The notes: generated by a model from the sequence alone, not told the origin. A stretch of DNA of 6,796 nucleotides from Rhodanobacteraceae bacterium (GCA_025928735.1 JAICIW010000126.1:1-6796), one strand, 5' to 3'; positions 1-5,568 are shown, counted from the first letter of the stretch. Made by a program: numbers and translations.

Positions 1-331
1 GCGGGTATCGGATCGCTGCGAAAGCAGGGGTGAACAGGGCGCAGAGTGCGGAAAGGATTTACCAATCGCACGCAAGGTGGAAGTATTTTTCACATCCGCT
101 GCACATTGCCGGGATGCAACCGGGTGCGCCGCGAGAATTCCGACCGCGCACAGCGAAGCGCGACGCTTTGCACGCCGCGCGAACGGGGATTGTCAGCTGC
201 CGCAGGTGCATTCCGGCTTTACCGGTCATTCCGGCAGGTTTTCAGCCATATTTGGGGCTTCCCACCCATCGAAACGGATATCCGTGACCACACCCCCCGC
301 GACCGGAATAACGAGGGGCGGGCGTCGAAGC
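1..331. other. Non-coding stretch downstream of the response regulator
   Basis: No convincing gene was found on either strand. The open frames here run forward into the antisense of the regulator gene, lack a good ribosome binding site and read as arginine-rich, low-complexity shadow protein. The only structured elements I see are a perfect 12-bp palindrome near 280 and a repeated TTCCGGC heptamer (211-217 and 229-235) flanking ACCGGT. No intrinsic terminator with a U-run follows the regulator's stop codon on the minus strand. The stretch may hold the promoter or the 3' end of a gene outside the window. Confidence 0.55.
274..285. repeat. Perfect 12-bp palindrome ACGGATATCCGT
   Basis: The 12 bases are exactly self-complementary and lie in non-coding DNA about 50 bp past the regulator's stop codon. 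A perfect palindrome of this size could be an operator half of some dimeric regulator. There is no neighbouring gene in the window to tie it to, so its function is unknown and chance is possible. Confidence 0.3.
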
Positions 332-1717
332 TCAGCGGGTTTCGTCCACCAAGCCCGGCATCACGGCATCGTCGATCAACCCGAGCGCGCGGTAGCGCAT
401 CAGCCGGTTGTAGATGGTCTTGGAGGTGATGCCGAGTACCCGCGCGGCCCGGCTCTTGTTGTTGCCACAGCGCGCAAGCGTCTTCAGCAGCATCTCGCGT
501 TCGATGTCCTCGAACGACATGCCCACCGCGAACTTCACGGCATCCGTCGATGATTCGGAAACCCCGGAAATTTTTGGCTCATCGTCCGGTCGATAGCCAA
601 TCTGGTTGCCTTCGCCGGCGACCAGGTAACCGCGCTGCACCGCATGGCGCAATTCGCGCACGTTGCCCGGCCACGGCGCTTCGGACATGTGCAGCAGCGC
701 GTCCTGCGTGAGTTGCTTGTTGGTGGCGTAACGCTGGTTGAGGCTGCCGAGGAAGTGATGCGCCAGCAACGGAATGTCGTCACGTCGCTCCCGCAGCGGT
801 GGCGTCTGCAGGATGTAACCGCTCAGTCGATAGTAGAGATCCTGGCGCAGCAGACCGTTTTCCAGGCACACGTGCGGGTCGCGATTGGTCGCCGCGATCA
901 GCCGCACGTCCACCGGAATTTCGCGGGTGCCGCCTACGCGCGTCAAGGCCTTGGATTCGATGACGCGCAGCAGGTATACCTGCAGCGACTGCGGCATCTC
1001 GGCGATTTCATCGAGGAACAGCGTGCCGCCCTGGGCCTGTTCGAAATAACCGGTGTGTGATTGCACCGCGCCGGTGAACGAGCCGCGTTCGTGTCCGAAC
1101 AACAGGCTGCCCAGGAGATCCTGCGCCAGCGCGCCGCAATTGACCGCGACGAACGGGCCGGCCCGGCCGCTGGCGCTGTGCAGCGCGCGCGCGACCAGTT
1201 CCTTGCCGGTGCCGCTTTCACCGTGGATCAGCACCGATACGTCGGTGGGCCCGACCCGCGCGATTTCGCTCAGCAGCGTGCGCATCCTCGCCGAACGCCC
1301 GACCATGCCGCCGGCCGACTCGGCGAGCACCGCGCGATGCGCCGCGAAGTCGTTCGCATCCATCAGCAGTTGTTGCAGCGGCTCGGCCGCGACCGGTTTC
1401 ACCAGGTAATCCACGACGGGCGACTTCAGCACACGCAAGGCACTTTCCACGCTTGGCGCCCCGGTGACGACCACCATGCGCCCGTGCGTGTCGAGTTCGA
1501 TGTCTTCCAACAGATCGAGGCCGTTGCCATCGGGCAACTCGATGTCGACCAGGATCAGGTCGAAGCCTTCATTGGCGGTAAACTCCCGCGCCTCTTCCAG
1601 TGTTCCTGCGCGCACCAGCTTGCAGCGGCACTGTCGGGCCACCTCGGCGACGACGCGGGCGAAACCATCGTTGTCATCAACCAGAAGCACGTTGCCTGTG
1701 GCGGCGCCAGCTCTCAT
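332..1717 (-). CDS. NtrC-family sigma-54-dependent response regulator
   Basis: This is a complete 461-residue cytoplasmic transcription activator with the standard three-part NtrC/AtoC layout. The N-terminal receiver (about 8-120) has acidic pair D14/D15, phosphoacceptor D58 in LVDIELPDG, T85 and K107. The central AAA+ domain (about 138-365) has Walker A GESGTGKE (166-173), the sigma-54-contacting loop GSFTGA (212-217), Walker B GTLFLDEI (231-238), YYRL with arginine R297, LRERRDDIP (308-316) and WPGNVREL (349-356). The C-terminal Fis-type helix-turn-helix (about 401-441) ends in TSKTIYNRLMRY. Family knowledge: phosphorylation drives oligomerisation and ATP-dependent opening of sigma-54 holoenzyme promoters. 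The ATG at 1717 is chosen because GGAGAG lies 5-6 bases upstream and the receiver starts there; the frame's upstream extension to 1858 reads as junk. No histidine kinase is adjacent. It lies 153 bp behind a dehydrogenase gene on the same strand. The loop is GSFTGA rather than GAFTGA, a tolerated variant. The exact subfamily is unknown. Confidence 0.95.
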   Translation of the reverse strand: MRAGAATGNVLLVDDNDGFARVVAEVARQCRCKLVRAGTLEEAREFTANEGFDLILVDIELPDGNGLDLLEDIELDTHGRMVVVTGAPSVESALRVLKSPVVDYLVKPVAAEPLQQLLMDANDFAAHRAVLAESAGGMVGRSARMRTLLSEIARVGPTDVSVLIHGESGTGKELVARALHSASGRAGPFVAVNCGALAQDLLGSLLFGHERGSFTGAVQSHTGYFEQAQGGTLFLDEIAEMPQSLQVYLLRVIESKALTRVGGTREIPVDVRLIAATNRDPHVCLENGLLRQDLYYRLSGYILQTPPLRERRDDIPLLAHHFLGSLNQRYATNKQLTQDALLHMSEAPWPGNVRELRHAVQRGYLVAGEGNQIGYRPDDEPKISGVSESSTDAVKFAVGMSFEDIEREMLLKTLARCGNNKSRAARVLGITSKTIYNRLMRYRALGLIDDAVMPGLVDETR

Positions 1718-1784
1718 TGATGCTCTCCAGTACGCCCCACGAAAAATACCGATGGTAACCGTTGCAGCGTTAAGTACACATCCA

Positions 1785-1801
1785 CGCGCGACGCTCGCGC
1801 G
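1785..1801. repeat. GC-rich inverted repeat CGCGCGA-CGC-TCGCGCG
   Basis: Perfect 7-bp arms surround a 3-base centre in the 153-bp gap between the dehydrogenase stop codon and the regulator start. No U-run follows on the minus strand, so it does not look like a simple intrinsic terminator. It could be an operator upstream of the regulator gene, an mRNA hairpin, or GC-rich chance. Confidence 0.3.
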
Positions 1802-1870
1802 GGTACGCGACCGCCGTTTTAGCAAATTTTCACGGACGTTGCCTGAAGGCGTGCCCAAGACAGGCGAAAA

Positions 1871-2884
1871 TCAGCCAGTCGGGCCGCCCAGGACCTCCAG
1901 CACGCTGCCGCTGATGTACGACGAACAGGCCGGCGCCGCGAGGAACACATAGGCCGGCGCCAACTCTTCCGGTTGCGCGGCGCGCCCCATGGCGCTGTCT
2001 TTGCCGAATTCCGGAATCTTTTCGGCGGGCTGGTCGGACGGATTGAGCGGCGTCCAGACCGGGCCGGGCGCCACCGCGTTCACGCGGATGCCGCGCGACA
2101 GCACGTTCTTTGCCAGCGACCGCGTGAAGGCATGGATCGCGCCTTTGGTCGCGGAATAGTCCAGCAGTGCGGCGCTGCCGAACAACCCGGTCTCCGAACC
2201 GGTATTGATGATCGCGCTGCCGGCCTTCAGGAACGGCAGGGCGGCACGCGCCATCTGGAAATAGCCGCCGATGTTCGTCTGCAGCGTTTCCTGGAGGTGT
2301 TCGTCGGTCAGGTCTTCCAGCCGTTCCGTATGCATCTGGAACGCGGCATTGTTGACCAACACGTCGAGTCGACCGAATTCTTCGACGGTCTTCGCGACGA
2401 GCTCGTTGCAGAATTCCGGGTCTTTTACGTCGCCCCGCACCACGAGGCAGCGGCGACCTTCCTTCTCCACGGCCTGCCGGGTGGCATCCGCGTCCTCGTC
2501 TTCTTCGAGGTAGCCAATCGCGACATCCGCGCCCTCGCGTGCCATCAGCACGGCGACCGCCCGACCGATGCCGGAATCACCACCGGTGATGAGTGCGACC
2601 TTGTCTTCGAGTTTGCCGCTGCCCTTGTAGAACGGCGCGGAATAGCGCGGCGCCGGATCAAGCCGGTACTCGTCGCCCGGCTTGTCGAGGTGCTGGCCGG
2701 CTTGTCGGGTCGGCTGCGACTTCGGCCCCGCCTGCACCGCCTTTTTCTTTTCTCCCGAAGATTTGGACGACTTCTTTTTGTCCTTGTTCTCGACATCACG
2801 CTGGATATCGCGCTGCTTGCGTACGGTGCTGGCTACCGGACTGCCGGAGGCACTCTTCTTGCCCTTGGCCACTTCCTTCTTCAT
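1871..2884 (-). CDS. YghA-like NAD(P)-dependent short-chain dehydrogenase with lysine-rich N-terminal tail
   Basis: A 337-residue classical-fold short-chain dehydrogenase/reductase of the YghA / general-stress type. The cofactor motif is TGGDSGIGRA (100-109), followed by D152 in the RGDV segment and NNAA (178-181). The expected catalytic set is N204, S230 (NTGSETG), Y243 and K247 (YSATK), and the C-terminal end has PGPVWTPL (273-280). The substrate is unknown; the family reduces aldehydes or ketones and several members are stress-induced. Residues 1-60 form a low-complexity basic tail with 15 lysines and 4 arginines, absent from E. coli YghA as I recall it, which starts close to the SRPYxGSG-like linker. 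I chose the ATG at 2884 because GGAG lies 6 bases upstream; the adjacent GTG at 2887 would be only 3 bases from it. It lies 87 bp downstream of the lipoprotein gene on the same strand and may share its transcript. Confidence 0.93.
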   Translation of the reverse strand: MKKEVAKGKKSASGSPVASTVRKQRDIQRDVENKDKKKSSKSSGEKKKAVQAGPKSQPTRQAGQHLDKPGDEYRLDPAPRYSAPFYKGSGKLEDKVALITGGDSGIGRAVAVLMAREGADVAIGYLEEDEDADATRQAVEKEGRRCLVVRGDVKDPEFCNELVAKTVEEFGRLDVLVNNAAFQMHTERLEDLTDEHLQETLQTNIGGYFQMARAALPFLKAGSAIINTGSETGLFGSAALLDYSATKGAIHAFTRSLAKNVLSRGIRVNAVAPGPVWTPLNPSDQPAEKIPEFGKDSAMGRAAQPEELAPAYVFLAAPACSSYISGSVLEVLGGPTG

Positions 2885-2971
2885 CACGATCTCCGTTGTT
2901 CGCCGGGCGCGGGGTATACCTGATCGACGTCGCTCGATGCGTCCGAAAACCCCTCGACCAGCAACGCAAAA

Positions 2972-3400
2972 TCAACCCGAGGTCGATCCGCCCTGCGGTG
3001 GCAGGGAAGGCGGTTGCTGCATGGTGCTTTGCCCCGGCCCTTGTCGGCACTGGCTGTATTCCTGTTGCGTGATTCGGCCATCGCCGTTGGCGTCGCATTG
3101 CGAAAAATGCTGCTCGAGCCAGGGAATGCGCTGCGCGTCCTGCTGGGTGATGTAGCCCTTGCTGCCGGCCACGTCATCGAAGCTCGGGCTTTCGCCGCCC
3201 GGACTGCCGCCCGGTGCCGGCTGCATGGCCGTCGCACCGGTTTCGGGTTGCGTGGAGGTCAAGGCGGGCGATGGCGGCGTCTGGACGGTCGCGCCATTCG
3301 GCGGGTTCTGCTGGTCACCGGACGGATTCGAGCAGCCCATGGCGGCCAGCGCCAGCGCGCCGGTCAGTGCGAACAGCAGCGGTGCGGACTTGCGATTCAT
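2972..3400 (-). CDS. EF-hand domain lipoprotein
   Basis: A 142-residue predicted lipoprotein. The N-terminus is basic (MNRK), then a hydrophobic stretch (about 7-21) ends in AAMGC, with C23 the likely lipidated residue; the -3 position is Ala rather than the usual Leu. A Pro/Gly/Ser/Thr-rich linker (24-73) precedes a small C-terminal domain. There one textbook calcium-binding EF-hand loop, DANGDGRITQQE (103-114), has D/N/D at 1/3/5, Gly at 6, Ile at 8 and Glu at 12. A degenerate copy ends in GYITQQD (82-88) and lacks the acidic residues at 1, 3 and 5. Cysteines 102 and 118 bracket the good loop and could form a disulphide in the periplasm. The ATG has AAGGAG 8 bases upstream. A strong sigma-54 promoter lies about 50 bases before the start codon. 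Likely envelope-located and calcium-binding; its role is not known. Confidence 0.88.
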   Translation of the reverse strand: MNRKSAPLLFALTGALALAAMGCSNPSGDQQNPPNGATVQTPPSPALTSTQPETGATAMQPAPGGSPGGESPSFDDVAGSKGYITQQDAQRIPWLEQHFSQCDANGDGRITQQEYSQCRQGPGQSTMQQPPSLPPQGGSTSG

Positions 3401-3440
3401 GTCGAAGACTCCTTGGTTGGGTCACGCGGCCGCTCCTTGT

Positions 3441-3458
3441 GGCGCTTGCGGCGCTTGC
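3441..3458. repeat. Tandem GGCGCTTGC duplication at the leftward transcription start
   Basis: GGCGCTTGC occurs twice head-to-tail (3441-3449 and 3450-3458), and GGCAAGC follows directly (3459-3465), complementary to the GCTTGC core. It overlaps the predicted leftward start site (near 3452) and the -12 side of the sigma-54 promoter, so it could form a small 5' hairpin or simply reflect slippage. Confidence 0.5.
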
Positions 3459-3462
3459 GGCA

Positions 3463-3478
3463 AGCAAAGCACATGCCA
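3463..3478 (-). promoter_or_regulatory. Sigma-54 (-24/-12) promoter for the EF-hand lipoprotein gene
   Basis: Read on the minus strand the site is TGGCATG-TGCT-TTGCT. It matches 11 of the 12 informative positions of the consensus TGGCACG-N4-TTGCW and keeps the obligatory GG-N10-GC spacing. Placing the C of GC at -12 puts the start near 3452 (a G), giving a 5' leader of about 52 nt that contains the AAGGAG ribosome binding site. A promoter of this class needs an activator bound upstream, which fits the palindromes to its right and the NtrC-type regulator in the window. The match is seen directly; activity is inferred. Confidence 0.8.
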
Positions 3479-3497
3479 CGGCCGATTGGCGGCGCAA

Positions 3498-3512
3498 CGT
3501 GCGTTTCGCACG
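3498..3512. promoter_or_regulatory. Palindrome CGTGCG-TTT-CGCACG, candidate operator
   Basis: Perfect 6-bp arms around a 3-base centre, centred about 53 bp upstream of the predicted leftward start and about 241 bp upstream of the rightward one. It lies between the two sigma-54 promoters. It may be a regulator site; the distance is short for a typical enhancer of the leftward promoter, so repression or a different factor is also possible. Confidence 0.4.
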
Positions 3513-3537
3513 CCACGCGGCGCGGATTCTTGGAACC

Positions 3538-3558
3538 AATTTCCCGGCCGGGGAAATT
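3538..3558. promoter_or_regulatory. Palindrome with arms AATTTCCC / GGGAAATT, candidate enhancer site
   Basis: Eight-base perfect arms flank GGCCG. The centre (3548) lies about 96 bp upstream of the predicted leftward start and about 198 bp upstream of the rightward start, both within the usual range for activator sites of sigma-54 promoters. The right arm runs into five Ts (3557-3561), so on the plus strand it also resembles a terminator hairpin. No plus-strand gene precedes it that would need one, which makes an upstream activator site the better reading. Confidence 0.5.
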
Positions 3559-3644
3559 TTTGCCAGCAAGCAACCGGGGCACGCCCGCGCCGCGTGAGCT
3601 GCCGCGCACGTCGCGTTGCTGACGCCAGATGAACAAATCTTCAG

Positions 3645-3654
3645 CAAGTACTTG
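3645..3654. promoter_or_regulatory. Palindrome CAAGTACTTG, candidate activator site
   Basis: A perfect 10-bp palindrome centred near 3649-3650, about 97 bp upstream of the predicted rightward start and about 198 bp upstream of the leftward one. It mirrors the position of the 3538-3558 palindrome relative to the other promoter. Its sequence differs from that palindrome, so the two are not obviously sites for the same protein. Confidence 0.35.
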
Positions 3655-3719
3655 TCGAATATGAACGGTTGCGGACGGAGAAGTGCCGCATTCGGGAAAG
3701 TCCATCGCCACGCGGGGGA

Positions 3720-3735
3720 TGGCACGCCGCGTGCA
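3720..3735 (+). promoter_or_regulatory. Sigma-54 (-24/-12) promoter for the 84-residue protein gene
   Basis: The site reads TGGCACG-CCGC-GTGCA and matches 11 of 12 informative consensus positions; only the first T of TTGC is G. GG-N10-GC spacing is exact. The predicted start is near 3746, leaving a leader of about 46 nt to the ATG at 3792. It faces away from the leftward sigma-54 promoter at 3463-3478 across about 240 bp. Such a close match in non-coding DNA upstream of a gene is unlikely by chance; activity is inferred. Confidence 0.8.
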
Positions 3736-3791
3736 TCGGGGGTGGCCGCGAAGCAGTTGAACACGGCGCTGGACACAGGAGAGGAATGCGC

Positions 3792-4046
3792 ATGAACAGT
3801 TGGATCGATACCACGCAGTCATTGCCCATCGAGCACGAATACGTCCGGTTCCTGGTCGTCGGGCACACGCGCGCGCTGATGGGCGTGTACGAGAACGACA
3901 GCTTCTGTTCGCGATGGGGCGCCTACGACAAAAAGCAGGTGGGCATCTGGCGCAAGCTCGGCGATGCGCCGCAGGGTCCCGCGCCGCCGCGCACCCATCC
4001 CGACCAGCGCTACTGGTCGGACCGGCCGATGCGCGAGAGTTTCTGA
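3792..4046 (+). CDS. Small conserved-looking protein of unknown function (84 residues)
   Basis: I do not recognise this protein with confidence. It is a small soluble protein with no signal peptide or membrane segment, rich in aromatic and charged residues. The N-terminal part (W4, LP 11-12, VRFLVVGHTRAL 18-29, GVYENDSF 31-38, SRWG 40-43, W53) has the spacing W...LP...V.F...G...G.Y....F...W. That loosely recalls the DUF551 type of small beta-rich domain; the resemblance is weak. The C-terminus (about 58-84) is Pro/Arg-rich and probably unstructured. The ATG at 3792 is preferred because AGGAGAGG ends 7 bases upstream; an in-frame ATG at 3786 sits too close to it. The gene has its own near-consensus sigma-54 promoter and converges on the transducer-like gene, with only 16 bp between the stop codons. 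It is the only plus-strand gene in the window. Confidence 0.8.
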   Translation: MNSWIDTTQSLPIEHEYVRFLVVGHTRALMGVYENDSFCSRWGAYDKKQVGIWRKLGDAPQGPAPPRTHPDQRYWSDRPMRESF

Positions 4047-4062
4047 CGCCTCGCCATCGGCA

Positions 4063-4446
4063 TCAGCCGGAGCTGTTTTCCGCGAATGCGATCGTGCTCA
4101 GCAACGCCAGCGCCGGACGCCGCGAATCGAGGCGCGTGTGTTGCAGCACGACCGGCATATCGCAACAAAAGACGCTGGCATAATCGGTTTCGCGCGGCAC
4201 CGGCGCGGGATCGGTGAGATCGTTGAAGCGCAGGTGCAGCGTGCGTCGCGCCGGCACCGTCACGCGATAAGGTCCGACCGGTTCGCGATCACTGAAGTAC
4301 AGCATGATGGTGACGTGCGCGTCGACGTCGTTGACGTTCAACAGGCATGCTGCTTCGTGGCTTTCGAAACGGGGATCGTCATCGTCGTGGCCGGGTGCGG
4401 GAATGTATCCCTCGGCGATCGCCCAGTGGCGGCTTCCTATGGTCAT
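4063..4446 (-). CDS. Sensory rhodopsin transducer (ASRT) family protein
   Basis: A complete 127-residue soluble protein of the Anabaena sensory rhodopsin transducer family. From memory the match to the Anabaena protein is close along the whole length: WAIAEGYIP (8-16), SHE (29-31), DAHV (42-45), SDREPVGPYRVTVPARRT (52-69), RFNDLTDPAP (73-82), TDYASV (87-92) and QHTRLDSR (102-109), ending ALLSTIAFAE. In Anabaena the tetrameric beta-rich protein binds the cytoplasmic face of a sensory rhodopsin. Family members without a rhodopsin are known and have been proposed to bind small molecules such as sugars. No rhodopsin is present here. Instead the gene follows a membrane-anchored dehydrogenase by 48 bp and, before that, a GMC oxidoreductase, so ligand binding tied to oxidoreductase metabolism is more likely than light signalling. 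The ATG has AAGGAA 6 bases upstream. A repeat hairpin abuts this ribosome binding site. Confidence 0.93.
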   Translation of the reverse strand: MTIGSRHWAIAEGYIPAPGHDDDDPRFESHEAACLLNVNDVDAHVTIMLYFSDREPVGPYRVTVPARRTLHLRFNDLTDPAPVPRETDYASVFCCDMPVVLQHTRLDSRRPALALLSTIAFAENSSG

Positions 4447-4458
4447 GGTCGTTCCTTC

Positions 4459-4529
4459 GTAGGGCGGGGCTTGTTCCGCCGATGTGCGTTCAAATCAATG
4501 GGCGTGGGGCGGAGCAAGACCCGCCCTGC
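4459..4529. repeat. Inverted pair of G(T/C)AGGGCGGG repeats across the dehydrogenase stop codon
   Basis: Two 22-base copies, 4459-4480 and the reverse complement of 4508-4529, agree at 19 of 22 positions and are separated by 27 bases. In the minus-strand transcript they would form a long hairpin with the dehydrogenase stop codon (4495-4497) in the loop. The outer end of the stem directly abuts the ribosome binding site of the transducer-like gene. The right-hand copy lies inside the dehydrogenase gene and encodes its last residues (RRAGLAPPHAH). The layout resembles REP/BIME-type elements; similar cores recur at 5594-5674. Confidence 0.8.
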
Positions 4530-5568
4530 GGTTTCGCGTGCCGAACCACAATCCCGTGCCCAGCGCGCTTGCGGCGAGCACGCCGAATCCCAACGTGCGG
4601 CGGTGCTTTTCCACCCAAAGCGCCGAGGACGATCCGCGCGCGCGCTCGTCGAAATCGCCGTGCGCACCGGGATCGGCATCCACCGGCGAGAACAGGTTGT
4701 CGGGGCGCTGGTGATCGTCGGGTTCCAGCGTCTGTTGTCCGCCCCATGCGGTGCGGCCGAGATATTTGTCCAGCAGACCGGGGATGAATCGTTGCCCCCA
4801 TTCGGCCATCCAGGTCGATGCGCCGACCGGCACGGTGCGGCGCCGGTGGCTGGCGGCGAACAGGATCGCGTCCGCCGCCACTTCCGGCTGGAAAATCGGC
4901 GGCACCGGCTGTGGGCGATGCGGCATCTTGTTGCGCGCCCAGCCGAACTGGGGGGTGTTCAGCGCCGGCATCTGCACCGCGGTGACGTGGATGTTGCTCC
5001 GTTCGTGCGCCAGCTCACAGCGCAGCGCGTCCACGAAACCGGCAAGCGCGTGTTTGGCGCCGCAGTACGCGGACTGTAGCGGAATACTGCGATAGGCCAG
5101 TGCAGAACTCACCTGCACGATGGTGCCGCGATCGCGCGTGCGCATGCGCCTTAGCGCGGCCATCGCGCCGTACACGCTGCCGAGATAGGTGACCTCGGTG
5201 ACACGCTTGAATTCATCGGCGCCGATTTCGTCGACCGGCGCAAACACCGTGACCATCGCGTTGTTGACCCAGACGTCGATCGAACCGAGTTCGCGTTCGA
5301 TCCGATCGGCGGCATTGTCCAGCGCTTTCGCATCGGCGACATCCAGCGCGATCGAAATCGCGGTGCCCCCGCCAAGCTCGATTTCCCGTCGTGCGGCCTC
5401 CAGCCCGGCTTGGCCGCGCGCGATCAGCACAACCTTGGCGCGTTCGCGCGCGAACGCGCGCGCGGTGGCGCGACCTACGCCGGCCGATGCGCCGGTGATC
5501 ACGACAACCTTGTCCTGAAAGCGTCCGCGGCGGCGCAGCGGTGGATGGATGATGCGTTGGGCGTTCAT
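4495..5568 (-). CDS. Short-chain dehydrogenase with C-terminal membrane anchor
   Basis: A 357-residue member of the short-chain dehydrogenase/reductase superfamily. The cofactor motif is TGASAGVGRA (25-34), then D76 in LDVAD, NNA (102-104), S155 in QVSSALAY and the catalytic YxxxK as Y168/K172 (YCGAK). After the catalytic core (to about 265) comes a polar, acidic linker (about 275-318), then a hydrophobic segment TLGFGVLAASALGTGLWFG (325-343). That segment is a likely tail anchor with short basic ends (KHRR before, RNRR after). Members of about 250 residues lack this extension. The substrate is unknown. The ATG at 5568 has AGGAG 6 bases upstream; the frame continues to 5643 but that part is repeat-derived. 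It sits between the GMC oxidase and the transducer-like gene on the same strand. Its last codons are made from a GC-rich repeat, so the original C-terminus may have been altered. Confidence 0.93.
   Translation of the reverse strand: MNAQRIIHPPLRRRGRFQDKVVVITGASAGVGRATARAFARERAKVVLIARGQAGLEAARREIELGGGTAISIALDVADAKALDNAADRIERELGSIDVWVNNAMVTVFAPVDEIGADEFKRVTEVTYLGSVYGAMAALRRMRTRDRGTIVQVSSALAYRSIPLQSAYCGAKHALAGFVDALRCELAHERSNIHVTAVQMPALNTPQFGWARNKMPHRPQPVPPIFQPEVAADAILFAASHRRRTVPVGASTWMAEWGQRFIPGLLDKYLGRTAWGGQQTLEPDDHQRPDNLFSPVDADPGAHGDFDERARGSSSALWVEKHRRTLGFGVLAASALGTGLWFGTRNRRAGLAPPHAH

Noticed and set aside
77..553. 158-residue plus-strand frame at the left side
   Set aside because: It overlaps the regulator's C-terminus in antisense, has no Shine-Dalgarno site, and its sequence resembles no family I know.
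1438..1453. GG-N10-GC sigma-54-like match on the plus strand
   Set aside because: It lies inside the regulator's coding region, has a poor -12 element and faces no gene start.
1718..1858. N-terminal extension of the response regulator to an upstream start
   Set aside because: The 47 extra residues are basic and unlike any receiver N-terminus. The ATG at 1717 has a good GGAGAG site and begins just before the receiver fold.
1973..2923. 316-residue plus-strand open frame
   Set aside because: Antisense to the YghA-like dehydrogenase; no domain or ribosome binding site, compositionally a shadow.
3538..3561. Intrinsic terminator reading of the AATTTCCC/GGGAAATT hairpin plus T-run
   Set aside because: No plus-strand gene lies upstream that it could terminate; its spacing from both sigma-54 promoters makes an activator site more plausible, though this is not settled.
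4047..4062. Bidirectional terminator between the converging genes
   Set aside because: Only 16 bp separate the stop codons, and there is no stable stem followed by a T-run on either strand.
3964..5079. 371-residue plus-strand open frame
   Set aside because: It is antisense to the transducer-like gene and the anchored dehydrogenase, both firmly identified by motifs. Its translation is arginine-rich with no recognisable domain, typical of a GC-rich shadow frame.
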